From Desulfurellaceae bacterium bin18 (GTDB lineage: Bacteria; Desulfobacterota; Binatia; Bin18), in NCBI GenBank assembly GCA_002238415.1, contig MPMI01000010.1, positions 1-64,000 on the forward strand: 64,000 nt of DNA. The letters are read 5' to 3'. Below are positions 42,889-51,573 of this stretch, one piece after another. The notes under the pieces were generated by a model. The model was not told the origin of the DNA and made no database searches. It saw only the letters and a list, made by a program, of their open reading frames with translations. How positions within the stretch are numbered: the stretch's first letter is position 1; each line of letters starts with the position of its first letter. Made by a program: the position numbers and the translations under genes.

Positions 42889-43533
42889 GTGACGACGATC
42901 ATGCACGAGCCGGATGTCACCCTGACCGATTATGCCCTCACGCTGGAGTGTGGGCTGTTTGCCTATTGGCTGCTCGTCCATGGCCAAGCGGACAACCCGC
43001 TACGCCTCTGGTTTGCAGTCTTTTTTGCCTCAATCGGCATGGCTGCCCTCAGTGGCGGAACGGTGCACGGCTACTTCCCCAACGCGGACACCTTCGGCTA
43101 TAGCGTCCTCTGGGGAGCGACCCTGATCGCGATTGGAGTCACTGCGCTGTGCGGCTGGATCATCGGCGCGCGACTTTATTTCTCGGACAGCATGGCTGCC
43201 TGGATTCAGTCCGGTACTGTTGCGCTCTTCGTTCTTTACTGCGGCGTGGTGCTGTTCGTCTCGCGTGATTTTCTGGTCGCCATTCTGCACTATCTGCCCG
43301 CTACGCTTTTCCTGTTGGTTGTCTATAGTCTGGTGTATCAACAGGGGCGCGAGTCTGCGGTCCTGATCGGCCTGCTCGGACTCGTCCTGACCTTGGCTGC
43401 CGCGGGAATACAGCACGCGCAGTGGAGCCTCCACCCCGTGTATTTGAGTTATAATGCCCTCTACCATGTAGTCCAGGCGGTGGCGCTCTTCTGCATATAC
43501 TGGAGTGCGCGCTGGCTGGTTATTATGCGTTGA
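42889..43533 (+). CDS. Multi-pass membrane protein, function unknown
   Basis: 214 residues from GTG 42889, or 210 from ATG 42901. About seven hydrophobic helices; conserved-looking His residues sit at helix ends (VHGY, LHYL, QHAQW, YHVVQ). The pattern of a His near the start and YxxxH-type motifs (YNALYHVVQ) resembles DUF6962/alkaline-ceramidase-like membrane hydrolases, but I am not sure of the family. It is followed by an MscS gene after 51 bp on the same strand. Confidence 0.65.
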   Translation: MTTIMHEPDVTLTDYALTLECGLFAYWLLVHGQADNPLRLWFAVFFASIGMAALSGGTVHGYFPNADTFGYSVLWGATLIAIGVTALCGWIIGARLYFSDSMAAWIQSGTVALFVLYCGVVLFVSRDFLVAILHYLPATLFLLVVYSLVYQQGRESAVLIGLLGLVLTLAAAGIQHAQWSLHPVYLSYNALYHVVQAVALFCIYWSARWLVIMR

Positions 43534-43584
43534 GACCCCCGTCATTCACCCGCCGGCACACGCCGGACAACGACAGAGGCAGGT

Positions 43585-44715
43585 ATGGAACTCTCACGCC
43601 TTTTCACTGACACGCCTGACTGGGTCACCTCGTGGCTGGTCCAGATTGTTGTCATTGTTTTCCTGACCCTCGGGCTGCATTTTATTTTGCGGCGGCTCCT
43701 CAGCCGTCTGCATCACACCGCCCTGGACTCACATGCCTATTGGGACGATGCGGTCGTCAAAGCGCTGCAAAGACCGCTGGCTTTTCTGGGGCTCTTCATC
43801 GGTCTGAGCCTGACCCTTGATATGGTCAAACAGCATGCTGAACTCGCGCTTTTTCCGGCGCTTGACCCCGTGCGTCGGCTGGGCATCGTACTCCTCTTCG
43901 CCTGGTTTTTGATCCGTCTCATCAGAGAAGGGGAAGAGGCGATTATCGCCAAATATGAAGACACGGGCGAAGCCTACGACCGCATCACCATGGATGCCGT
44001 TGCCAAATTTCTACGTCTGACTGTGACGGTTATCGCGACCTTGGTGCTCTTGCAGACGCTGGGGGTGAGTGTCGCCGGTGTGCTGGCGTTTGGCGGCATC
44101 GGCGGCCTTGCCATCGGCTTTGCGGCTAAGGATTTATTGGCCAATTTTTTCGGGGGCCTGATGATCTATCTTGACCGTCCGTTTGCGGTGGGCGATTGGA
44201 TCCGCTCTCCGGATCGCGAGATTGAGGGAGACGTTGAGCAGATCGGTTGGAGACTGACACGTATCCGTACCTTTGATAAGCGGCCGTTATACGTCCCAAA
44301 TGCGACCTTTGCCACGATCGCGGTGGAGAATCCCTCACGGATGTTGAACCGTCGCATCTACGAGACAATCGGTATCCGCTATGACGACGCCAATAAAATG
44401 GAGCCCATTGTCCGTGCGGTTGAGCAGATGCTGCGTTCCCATCCCGAGATCGATACCTCGCGAATTCTGATGGTTAATTTCAATGCCTTTGCTCCGTCGT
44501 CCCTGGATTTCTTTGTGTACACGTTTACCAAGACGACAAGCTGGACCCACTTCCACAAGGTCAAGCAGGACGTGCTATTGAAAATCCTGGGGATTATCGA
44601 ATCGCACGGCGCCCAAGCCGCCCTCCCAACCTCCACGATTCATATGCCTGAAGGGCTATCGGTCCAGCCCGCCGGGAGTGCGGAAGAGCTGCTTCCGCAT
44701 TCCCAGACTCGATAA
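43585..44715 (+). CDS. Mechanosensitive ion channel, MscS family
   Basis: 376 residues with an N-terminal membrane segment, three further helices and the MscS core. The pore helix TM3 reads GVLAFGGIGGLAIGFAAKDL, followed by the beta domain entry FFGGLMIYLDRPFAVGDWI and the vestibule with RPLYVPNATF. It opens on membrane tension to release solutes at osmotic down-shock. The start at 43585 follows GACAGAGGCAGGT. Confidence 0.93.
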   Translation: MELSRLFTDTPDWVTSWLVQIVVIVFLTLGLHFILRRLLSRLHHTALDSHAYWDDAVVKALQRPLAFLGLFIGLSLTLDMVKQHAELALFPALDPVRRLGIVLLFAWFLIRLIREGEEAIIAKYEDTGEAYDRITMDAVAKFLRLTVTVIATLVLLQTLGVSVAGVLAFGGIGGLAIGFAAKDLLANFFGGLMIYLDRPFAVGDWIRSPDREIEGDVEQIGWRLTRIRTFDKRPLYVPNATFATIAVENPSRMLNRRIYETIGIRYDDANKMEPIVRAVEQMLRSHPEIDTSRILMVNFNAFAPSSLDFFVYTFTKTTSWTHFHKVKQDVLLKILGIIESHGAQAALPTSTIHMPEGLSVQPAGSAEELLPHSQTR

Positions 44716-44802
44716 CCTTGCCAGCGCAGACCGGATCACCAGTCAAGTTTGACTCGTATCAGGAGGCAGGATATCCGTTGCCTTAATAAGAGGGGGAGAG
44801 AG

Positions 44803-45333
44803 ATGCCAAAGCAAATCCGCCGAATTGTGACCGGCCACAACGCTGAAGGAAAATCGGTCATTGCTGAGGATGCCATTGCCACGAGTATTCTAGATCTCGA
44901 AGCAGTGCCAGGACTGCGAGCCACTGATCTATGGGAGACGACAACTGCGCCTGCTGACCTGTCCGGTGATGCCGACCCGGTTGATCGTCCTATGCATTTG
45001 GAACCTCGGCCGACCGGGACAATCTGCCGCGTCGTCGAGTTTCCGCCTGATGCGGCATGGCAAGACCGGACTGATGCGAGCGAAGTCTTTTCCTCCATGG
45101 AGGCGGGTCATACCGCCGATTCCACCAGCTCGACCCCGATGATGCATAAAACCGACTCAGTAGACTATGCCATTGTCCTGTCAGGTGAGGTGTGGGCAGT
45201 CATGGAAGAAGGTGAAACTTGCATGCAGGCCGGGGATGTCCTCATCCAGCGGGCGACCAATCATGCCTGGAGTAATCGTTCAGCAAGGCCAGCTCTGGTG
45301 GCTTTCGTTTTGGTTGGCGCACAATCCGAGTAA
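44803..45333 (+). CDS. Cupin-domain protein
   Basis: 176 residues from ATG 44803 (AGGGGGAGAG upstream). The C-terminal half is a single cupin barrel: VDYAIVLSGEVWAVMEEGET, then AGDVLIQRATNHAWSNRS, close to the two cupin motifs with a metal-binding His pattern (MHKTDSVDYAIVLSGE, G..Q...HAW). It is the first gene before the UGSC operon, with a 112 bp gap. Substrate unknown; related proteins include small-molecule isomerases and dioxygenases. Confidence 0.82.
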   Translation: MPKQIRRIVTGHNAEGKSVIAEDAIATSILDLEAVPGLRATDLWETTTAPADLSGDADPVDRPMHLEPRPTGTICRVVEFPPDAAWQDRTDASEVFSSMEAGHTADSTSSTPMMHKTDSVDYAIVLSGEVWAVMEEGETCMQAGDVLIQRATNHAWSNRSARPALVAFVLVGAQSE

Positions 45334-45444
45334 ATAGAGGCGCTTCCGCTAGAGGCTGAACAGCATTCTTCAAGGGCTTGCATTGCGAGGCAGGTGTGAA
45401 CCCTTGACGCTGTCCCTGTGGGCTGTGTAGACATCAGAAGACAT

Positions 45445-46491
45445 ATGCAGTTCACATCCGAGCAGATTGACGTTGACGACTACCACGCCGCGGTCGAGTT
45501 GTTCTTTGAGCGCGGCTGGACCGACGGCCTGGCTATTGTCCCGCCGACCGAAGAACTGGTTGCGGCCATGATTGCAGCCTCGGGACGTGAGCCGCACGAG
45601 GAACTGGGTGAGATTCCGCCGGCGCAAGGTATCGCCACGATTGAGAAGTTGGCGATTAACAGCGTCATGGCCGGCTGCCGGCCCGAATATTTCCCGGTTA
45701 TCATTGCTGCGGTCGAGGCCATGTTGGAGCCCGAGCACAATCTGAACGGCGTCCAAACAACCACCCACTGCTGTGTCCCGTTAACGATTGTCCACGGTCC
45801 GATTGCGACACAACTCAAACTCAACGCGGGCGATGGAGTGTTTGGCAACGGCTTTCGGGCAAATGGGACCATTGGTCGCGCTATCCGTTTGATCCTCTGG
45901 AATCTGGGCGGGAACGTCCCGGGCGAGGTGGATAAGTCAACCCAGGCCCATCCCGGCAAGTGGAGTTTCTGCATTGCAGAAAAGGAAGAGGCAAACCCTT
46001 GGGAGCCGCTGTACGTGGAGCGCGGCATCGAAGCCGGTAAAAACGCCGTGACCGTGTTTAGCTGTGAGGCTCCACACTCGGTGTTGTGCTATGGCACGGT
46101 CAAACAGATGCTGGCTTCCCTGGTCAGCTCGCTCAGCGGATTGGGCAGCAATAATGTCCAGGCTATGGGGGAAACCCTGGTGGTGCTGAATCCCTGGCAA
46201 GCGCGGCAGTTTCACCGCGAAGGCTGGTCCAAGCCCGAGGTTCGGGTGTATCTGTGGGAGCACGCCCGGGCCAGACTGGGGGATATCCGAGCAGTTGATG
46301 CCCTGGGAATATCAGACCAGTTCTGGCCGAGCTGGGTAGAGAAGGACAATGACGACTACCGGGTGCCCATTACCGAGCGGCCACGGAATATCCATATTGT
46401 CGTCGCCGGAGGAGAAACGTATTTCGCGGCGATCTGTCCGGGTTGGGGCGGACTCGGTGGATTTGCCGTGACCAAGGAAATTCAACAGTGA
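45445..46491 (+). CDS. Conserved protein upstream of UGSC, function unknown
   Basis: 348 residues. N-terminus DYHAAVELFFERGWTDGLAI then VPPTEELVAAMIAA; central TIEKLAINSVMAGCRPEYFP and TTTHCCVPLTIVHGPIATQL; a C-terminal CPGWGGLGGFAVTKEI. The cysteines in AGCRPEYFP, THCC, FSCEAPHSVLCYG and CPGWGG are good candidates for redox or metal roles. The stop is 8 bp before the UGSC start, so the two are very likely translated together and may act together. I do not recognise a named family. Confidence 0.7.
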   Translation: MQFTSEQIDVDDYHAAVELFFERGWTDGLAIVPPTEELVAAMIAASGREPHEELGEIPPAQGIATIEKLAINSVMAGCRPEYFPVIIAAVEAMLEPEHNLNGVQTTTHCCVPLTIVHGPIATQLKLNAGDGVFGNGFRANGTIGRAIRLILWNLGGNVPGEVDKSTQAHPGKWSFCIAEKEEANPWEPLYVERGIEAGKNAVTVFSCEAPHSVLCYGTVKQMLASLVSSLSGLGSNNVQAMGETLVVLNPWQARQFHREGWSKPEVRVYLWEHARARLGDIRAVDALGISDQFWPSWVEKDNDDYRVPITERPRNIHIVVAGGETYFAAICPGWGGLGGFAVTKEIQQ

Positions 46492-46499
46492 GGTGTCAT

Positions 46500-47051
46500 A
46501 TGCGGGTACTCAGCCCCGTCGGAGTCCGAAGACCATTTGCAGAGAAGAAAATCGATCATACCGCCGCAGGCCGCACGGTCGGCTTGGTCAATAATGGCTT
46601 TGGCAACGAGATCGCCGGGAAGTTCTTTGAACGTCTCAAGGAACTCCTGGAGGCGAAGCCGTCCGTGAGTGCCGCGTCGATCTGGCGCAAGCCGGTGTTT
46701 ACCCGTCCGTCGCCCGAAGCGTTGGTGAACGAAGTGGCCGCCGCGTCCCAGCAGGCCGTTGTCGGCCTGTGTGCCTGAGGGTCGTGTACGTCGGGCTGTA
46801 TGCTCGACGCCGCAAAACTGTGGAAGCGGGGGGTGCGCGCCGTTGTCGTCACCTTTGATACCTTCCTGGTAGCGGCCCAGGATCAGGCCAAAGCCATGGC
46901 CATGCCGGAGATTCCTATTGTGGTCATCCCGCATATCAAGGCTGGAGAAACGCCTGAGGATTTTCGGGGGCGCGCCGAAGAGGCGCTGGCCGAGATTGCC
47001 GCGCAGCTTGAGCTGGACGGACCGCATCTGCATGCTGCCGCTACGGCGTAA
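46500..47051 (+). CDS. UGSC-family selenoprotein (UGA-encoded Sec93)
   Basis: 183 residues. The frame from ATG 46500 reads MRVLSPVGVRRPF, NNGFGNEIAGKFFERL and SQQAVVGLCA, then TGA at 46776-46778, then GSCTSGCMLDAAKLWKRGVR and ends in DGPHLHAAATA. The UGSC motif (U93-G-S-C96) is the hallmark of the UGSC family, known only from bacterial selenoproteomes and with Cys (CGSC) homologues; a CxxC/UxxC-type redox centre is expected. Flanking frame is perfect on both sides. An 8-bp SECIS-like hairpin follows (46789-46809). Without Sec recoding two short fragments (46500-46778 and 46800-47051) remain. Biochemical function is not established. It sits between the 348-residue gene and RidA in one operon. 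Confidence 0.92.
46789..46809 (+). promoter_or_regulatory. Putative bacterial SECIS hairpin of the UGSC gene
   Basis: CGTCGGGC (46789-46796) pairs with GCTCGACG (46802-46809) in eight pairs including one G-U, leaving the loop TGTAT with G at loop position 2. The loop begins 18 bases after the TGA. This fits the published bacterial SECIS rules well (stem of ~4-16 pairs, small loop, G in the first two loop bases). Confidence 0.8.
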
Positions 47052-47081
47052 TCGAAAGCGGACGAGAGGAGAGACCAGTCT

Positions 47082-47474
47082 ATGCCGAAACTTGAAATTG
47101 TTGATCCCTGGGGATTTGACCAGCGCTATACCTTCTCGCCCGCCGTGCGCAAGGGGAATCTGCTGTTTATTTCCGGCTTGACCGCCTTCAATGCCAAGGG
47201 AGAAATTGTCGGTGCGGGTGACATTGTGACTCAGACGCGCGAGATCTTTCAGAAGATCGGCAAGATTCTGGACGCCGCCGGAGCGAGCTTTGACGATATT
47301 GTGAAGACCGTGGACTATATCACCACCAAAGAAGGCTATCGCGGGACCGCCGCGGTGCGCCGCGAGTTCTTTACGAACGGCTTCCCCGCGGCAACCGGGA
47401 TCGTGGTGAAAGAGCTGCTGCGCCCGGAAGCACTCATAGAAATCGATGCGATTGCCGTACTGGATGAGAAGTAG
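47082..47474 (+). CDS. RidA-family protein (YjgF/YER057c/UK114)
   Basis: 130 residues. RidA deaminates reactive 2-aminoacrylate-type enamines; many paralogues act in specific pathways. Seen: GNLLFISGLTAFNAKGEIVG, QTREIFQKIGKILDAAGASF, and the closing PEALIEIDAIAVLDE. The usual Arg for enamine binding is likely in the AVRREFF / RPEA region. GAGAGGAGAGACC ribosome site. It follows the UGSC gene by 30 bp and abuts the next gene, implying one transcript. Confidence 0.9.
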   Translation: MPKLEIVDPWGFDQRYTFSPAVRKGNLLFISGLTAFNAKGEIVGAGDIVTQTREIFQKIGKILDAAGASFDDIVKTVDYITTKEGYRGTAAVRREFFTNGFPAATGIVVKELLRPEALIEIDAIAVLDEK

Positions 47475-47942
47475 ATGCCGACCACCAAATACTTTGAAGA
47501 TTTCGAGGTTGGCGAGATTTTTCGCTCGCCGTCCAAAACCCTGACCGATGCCCATTTTCTGTTCTTCGCCGGCATGACGGGCGATAACCATTCTATCCAC
47601 TATGACGACGAGTACGCCAAGGCCACGCGCTTTGGCAAACGGGTCACGCACGGCTTGCTGGTCACATCTATGGGCGCGCTGGGCGCGTCCGAACTGTCGC
47701 CGCTGGTTGAAGAGTCGATGGTGGCCTTTCTGGAGCAGTCTTCCCGATTCCTTAAACCGGTCCTGATTGGCGATACCATCCAACCGGAGCTTGAGGTCAG
47801 CGAGCTCATCCCCAAGACCAAGGTCGGCGTCCTACGGCTCAAAACCCGTATCACCAATCAACACGATGAAGTCGTGCTTGAGGGCACGCATGCCTATCTG
47901 ATCAAGAAGCGGCCACAGACAGACCGAGCGTCTCGTCCGTAA
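47475..47942 (+). CDS. MaoC-like dehydratase (hot-dog fold)
   Basis: 155 residues, starting directly after the RidA stop codon. The hydratase motif FAGMTGDNHSIHYDDEYAKA with the catalytic D and H, then RVTHGLLVTSMG, is that of MaoC/(R)-specific enoyl-CoA hydratases. It probably acts on a CoA ester in the pathway of its operon; the substrate is unknown. Confidence 0.9.
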   Translation: MPTTKYFEDFEVGEIFRSPSKTLTDAHFLFFAGMTGDNHSIHYDDEYAKATRFGKRVTHGLLVTSMGALGASELSPLVEESMVAFLEQSSRFLKPVLIGDTIQPELEVSELIPKTKVGVLRLKTRITNQHDEVVLEGTHAYLIKKRPQTDRASRP

Positions 47943-47956
47943 AAAAGGAGAGAGCT

Positions 47957-49642
47957 ATGTCCTACGATATCGTGCTCAAAGGGGGAACCGTTATCGACGG
48001 AACCGGACGGGAGCGGTTTGCCGCGGACGTCGCGCTGAGCGGAGATCGGATTGCGGCGGTTGAGGCCAATATTCCATCACACCAGGCAGCCACCAGCCTC
48101 GACATTGGCGGGCTGATCGTATGCCCCGGATTTATCGACCATCACACCCATTACGACGCCCAGATTCTCTGGGACCCGCTGGCAACCTGTTCGTCCTGGC
48201 ACGGGGTGACTTCTATTATCATGGGCAACTGCGGGGTTGGTCTTGCGCCGTGCAAGCCCGCCGACCGGGAAGCCCTGGTGGGTGATCTGGTCAATGTGGA
48301 AGGCATGTCACTGGAGGTTTTGCAACGCGGAGTTGACTGGTCCTGGCGGGGCTTTGACGAATACCTCAACGCAATCGGCCAGCGCGGGCTGGGCATGAAT
48401 GTTGGCATGATGCTGCCGCTCTCGCCGTTGCGCCAGTATGTGCTCGGAGAGGAGAGCAAGGAGCGGGCGGCAACGGAGTCCGAGATTCAGCAGCTCAGCG
48501 GGCTCTTCCAGGCGGCTATGGACGCCGGTGCATTTGGTTTTTCCACAACCGTCCTCCCTCAGCACCTGGGGTTTCAGGGCCGACCGTTACCGTGCCGGAT
48601 GGCCAGCCGCGACGAATTGGGGGTCTTGTCCGGCGTGCTCAAAAAACTTGGTCGGGGGAGTATCGAGATTGCCCTCACGCGCAGTCCGGGGTTTTTGTCT
48701 GATGACGAATATGACTTGCTGACCTTTTTGCTGCTACACAGTGAACGGCCGGTCACGTGGCTGGGGCTGCTGCAAAAGCCGGAAGCGCCCCCCGACGCCT
48801 GGCAGGCCGCCGTCAATCGGGTGGTGCCGCTGTTTGATCGGGGCTATCTGCCGCTGGGGCAGGTGCCGTGTCATTACAAGAGTGCCCGCTTCAGTCTGAA
48901 GCGCCCGTTTATCTTTGGCAATTTCGATTGCTGGAAGCCGATCTTCGACCGGCCCTTGGACGAGCAGCAGCGTATGTGTGCCGACCCTGCCTTTCGGGCC
49001 GCGTTTCGTGCAGAGCTGAAACAGCCGCGTATTTTCACCGGACAGTGGGAACAGCTGAGCGTGTTCACGGTCAACAAGCCGGAGTTGCAACCCCTGCTGG
49101 ACAAGAGCCTGGCCAGCCTGAGCCGCGAGCGAGGGAAAGACCCGCTTGAGCTGTTTTTTGAGCTGGCCCTCAACGACGATCTGGACATGCAGTTCTTGTA
49201 CGAGTTCGGCGAGGTCAATAGAGACATGCTCACCCATCCGCATACCCTGGTCGGTTTGTCCGATGGCGGGGCACACGCCGATATGCGCTGTGAGGCGGGC
49301 TACTCGACCTATCTGCTCGGAACGCTGGTGCGCGACAAACAGATGTTGTCGCTCGAAGAGGCTATCCGTAAGTTGACGTCCGTGCCCGCCCAGGTCTTTG
49401 GCGTTCCACTGCGCGGGACGGTCGTTGCGGGCATGATCGCCGATTTAGTGGTCTTCGACCCCGAGAGTGTCAGCTGCGGCAAACAGGAGCCGGTGCACGA
49501 TTTCCCCGGTGGAGGACTGCGCTATATCGAAAAATCGACTGGCATTGCGCATACGATCCTGAACGGACAGGTGCTGTTCTCAGACGGGCAGCAGACCGGC
49601 CCGCTGTCCGGCCGCGTGCTGCGCTCGAACGTGACGGCATGA
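47957..49642 (+). CDS. N-acyl-D-amino-acid deacylase (D-aminoacylase-like amidohydrolase)
   Basis: 561 residues. Amidohydrolase-3 type TIM barrel: LKGGTVIDGTGRERFAADVA, FIDHHTHYDAQILWDPLATC (HxH metal motif), GVTSIIMGNCGVGLAPCK, the later FSTTVLPQHLG, VGLSDGGAHADMRCEAGYST (late metal site) and GTVVAGMIADLVVFDPESV. It hydrolyses N-acyl or cyclic amide bonds; the true substrate may be an N-acyl D-amino acid or a related lactam. It ends the operon cupin to deacylase, 14 bp after MaoC. Confidence 0.88.
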   Translation: MSYDIVLKGGTVIDGTGRERFAADVALSGDRIAAVEANIPSHQAATSLDIGGLIVCPGFIDHHTHYDAQILWDPLATCSSWHGVTSIIMGNCGVGLAPCKPADREALVGDLVNVEGMSLEVLQRGVDWSWRGFDEYLNAIGQRGLGMNVGMMLPLSPLRQYVLGEESKERAATESEIQQLSGLFQAAMDAGAFGFSTTVLPQHLGFQGRPLPCRMASRDELGVLSGVLKKLGRGSIEIALTRSPGFLSDDEYDLLTFLLLHSERPVTWLGLLQKPEAPPDAWQAAVNRVVPLFDRGYLPLGQVPCHYKSARFSLKRPFIFGNFDCWKPIFDRPLDEQQRMCADPAFRAAFRAELKQPRIFTGQWEQLSVFTVNKPELQPLLDKSLASLSRERGKDPLELFFELALNDDLDMQFLYEFGEVNRDMLTHPHTLVGLSDGGAHADMRCEAGYSTYLLGTLVRDKQMLSLEEAIRKLTSVPAQVFGVPLRGTVVAGMIADLVVFDPESVSCGKQEPVHDFPGGGLRYIEKSTGIAHTILNGQVLFSDGQQTGPLSGRVLRSNVTA

Positions 49643-49643
49643 G

Positions 49644-50810
49644 CTAAGCAGACAACACATCCAGGTACTTCAGCCCCGAACCGGTATTAAACAGGACGAC
49701 CAGGTCGTCCTGTTTGACTTCGCCCTGCTGCAGCAGGCGCTTGAGGGCCGGCAGACAGGCCGCTCCCTCCGGCGCCGGAAAGATGCCCTCGGTCGAACCG
49801 ATTTCCCCGACTGCGGCCAGCAGTTCCTCGTCGCTGACACTCACCGCCGTGCCACCGCTTTTGCGCAGAATATCGAGCATGATGAAGTCGCCAATCGCCG
49901 CAGGTACGCGCAGGCCTGAAGCCACGGTATGCGGCCTGGGAATCTCCGCGCCGTGTGACGCGCCAGTGGCAAAGGCGTGCACAATGGGCGCACAGCCCGC
50001 CGCCTGTACGCTCACCATGCGAGGCCGGCGCGCGTCGATCCAACCGAGTTGTTCCATTTCGTCAAACGCCTTCCACATGCCGATCAGCCCCGTCCCTCCA
50101 CCCGTGGGATACAGAATGACGTCCGGCAGGGACCAGCCGCACTGTTCTGCCAGTTCATAGCCCATCGTTTTCTTGCCTTCGAGACGGTAGGGCTCCTTCA
50201 GGGTCGAGACATCGAACCAGCCTTCGTACTCTTTGCGTGCGGCGACGAGTCTTCCGCAGTCCGTAATAAGACCATCGACAAGAGTGACGTGGGCACCTGT
50301 CCGTTCGCACTCCAGCCGATTGGCCAGCGGTACATCCGCGGGCATGAAGATGTGGGCTTCGAGGCCGGCCCGCGCGGCATAGGCCGCCAGCGCGCCGGCC
50401 GCATTCCCGGCCGAGGGAACGGCCAGCTTTTTCACTCCGAGTTCTTTGGCCATTGAGACAGCCAGGGCCATGCCGCGCGCTTTGAACGATCCCGTCGGAT
50501 TGCACGATTCGTCTTTGATGTGGAGCCGCGACATGCCGAGTTGTTCACCTAGCCGCTGGGCGTGCAGCAGCGGTGTCCAGCCTTCGCCCAGACTGACGAT
50601 ATTGTCGGCCTGGACAACGGGCAGCACCTCTTGATAACGCCACAGACTTGCAGGGCGAGCGGGTAGGTGGTCTTTTCGGAACGTGGCTGCGGCCCGCTCA
50701 AGATCGTAGTGAACCAATAACGGCTTACCGCATTGGGTACAGAGATTATGGAGCTGATTGGGCGCGTGGTAGGATGCGCAGGCTGAACAAGAGAGATGGG
50801 TAACGTTCAC
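49644..50810 (-). CDS. thrC: Threonine synthase
   Basis: 388 residues. A zinc-ribbon N-terminus ([20 protein letters not shown]) precedes a PLP fold-type II enzyme: the Schiff-base Lys sits in [17 protein letters not shown], then [38 protein letters not shown] and [19 protein letters not shown] loop ([20 protein letters not shown]). It converts O-phosphohomoserine to threonine; the zinc-ribbon type is found in many bacteria. It is convergent with the deacylase, 1 bp between stops. Confidence 0.9.
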   Translation of the reverse strand: MNVTHLSCSACASYHAPNQLHNLCTQCGKPLLVHYDLERAAATFRKDHLPARPASLWRYQEVLPVVQADNIVSLGEGWTPLLHAQRLGEQLGMSRLHIKDESCNPTGSFKARGMALAVSMAKELGVKKLAVPSAGNAAGALAAYAARAGLEAHIFMPADVPLANRLECERTGAHVTLVDGLITDCGRLVAARKEYEGWFDVSTLKEPYRLEGKKTMGYELAEQCGWSLPDVILYPTGGGTGLIGMWKAFDEMEQLGWIDARRPRMVSVQAAGCAPIVHAFATGASHGAEIPRPHTVASGLRVPAAIGDFIMLDILRKSGGTAVSVSDEELLAAVGEIGSTEGIFPAPEGAACLPALKRLLQQGEVKQDDLVVLFNTGSGLKYLDVLSA

Positions 50811-50816
50811 GAGCGC

Positions 50817-51137
50817 TCACCCTTTCTTGTCGTTTTCGTCTTTGGCGCGCAATGAGATGCTGAGTTCAGCAGCGGCGCGTTCGTAGATATTACTCCGGGG
50901 ACCGAAGGCAATAATTTCGATGACGGAGTCTTTGATACGCAGGACAGGCCGATTCCTGCCGACCCGATAGCTTCGGAGCCCTATCAATTCATCTTTGAGA
51001 GGCTTTGCCTGGTGCGGATTGCCCGCGATAGCTCGAAAGGCTGCTTTCACTCTTCGTTTGAGATGTGGGGGGAGGTGAATGATTGCATCTCGGACAGCTT
51101 TCGCGGTTTCTATACGATGCTGGGGCGTTTTCGCCAT
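50817..51137 (-). CDS. RelE/ParE-family toxin (second module)
   Basis: 106 residues. RelE-like core PLKDELIGLRSYRVGRNRPV, then LRIKDSVIEIIAFGPRSNIY. Compared with its paralogue at 22470 the RVGRxR region reads VGRNRPVLRI. Preceded by its antitoxin with 9 bp between. A GAAGGAAGAGC ribosome site. Probable mRNA-cleaving toxin. Confidence 0.9.
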   Translation of the reverse strand: MAKTPQHRIETAKAVRDAIIHLPPHLKRRVKAAFRAIAGNPHQAKPLKDELIGLRSYRVGRNRPVLRIKDSVIEIIAFGPRSNIYERAAAELSISLRAKDENDKKG

Positions 51138-51146
51138 GCTCTTCCT

Positions 51147-51413
51147 TCAGAGCGGCTCCCCAAAGATATCTTCAAAAGTGAATCGGTGTCCTCTCTGGAG
51201 CTGCCGAAGTCCACGTTTAATTTCTCGCATCAATTCGGGGTCCTGACGAATTGCTCTAGTTTCTTGCCAACTCGCGAATTCATCCGCGCTCATCAGGACA
51301 GCGGCAGGACGCCCGTTCCGGGTGATGGTAATTTCTTCTTCTGTACTCTCTACATCTGCGATGATCTGGCTGAGTTTCGCTTTTGCCTCAGATAAAGGAA
51401 GATTGCGTGGCAT
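51147..51413 (-). CDS. Phd/YefM-family antitoxin (second module)
   Basis: 88 residues: RNLPLSEAKAKLSQIIADVE, EEEITITRNGRPAAVLMSAD, then EFASWQETRA. Clear paralogue of the antitoxin at 22202. It would repress its own operon and block the RelE-type partner. Confidence 0.92.
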   Translation of the reverse strand: MPRNLPLSEAKAKLSQIIADVESTEEEITITRNGRPAAVLMSADEFASWQETRAIRQDPELMREIKRGLRQLQRGHRFTFEDIFGEPL

Positions 51414-51531
51414 CTCATTTCTCCTTTCAATAGACTAAAGTTCAGACTAACTTTTCAGAAAGGGGAGAGCAGGAGAAACAAGCGATATCGCCCATTTCTT
51501 ATTGAGACTGTGCTACGGTGGGTAATAACTC

Positions 51532-51555
51532 GCGGGGAGCAAGAGCGCTCCCCGC
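51532..51555. terminator. Strong hairpin downstream of the selenoperoxiredoxin gene
   Basis: GCGGGGAGC and GCTCCCCGC, a 9-bp GC-rich stem with the loop AAGAGC. It lies 19 bp past the stop of the minus-strand peroxiredoxin gene and between it and the TA module. No U run follows, so factor-independent termination is uncertain. Confidence 0.55.
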
Positions 51556-51573
51556 ATAATAGCCTGCGTCCGT

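Noticed and set aside
46482..47783. 433-residue open frame on the minus strand opposite UGSC, RidA and MaoC
   Set aside because: It overlaps three recognisable plus-strand genes; the plus strand encodes clear RidA and MaoC domains and the UGSC hallmark. The frame is long only because of GC-rich third positions. A pipeline that does not read Sec could wrongly prefer it.
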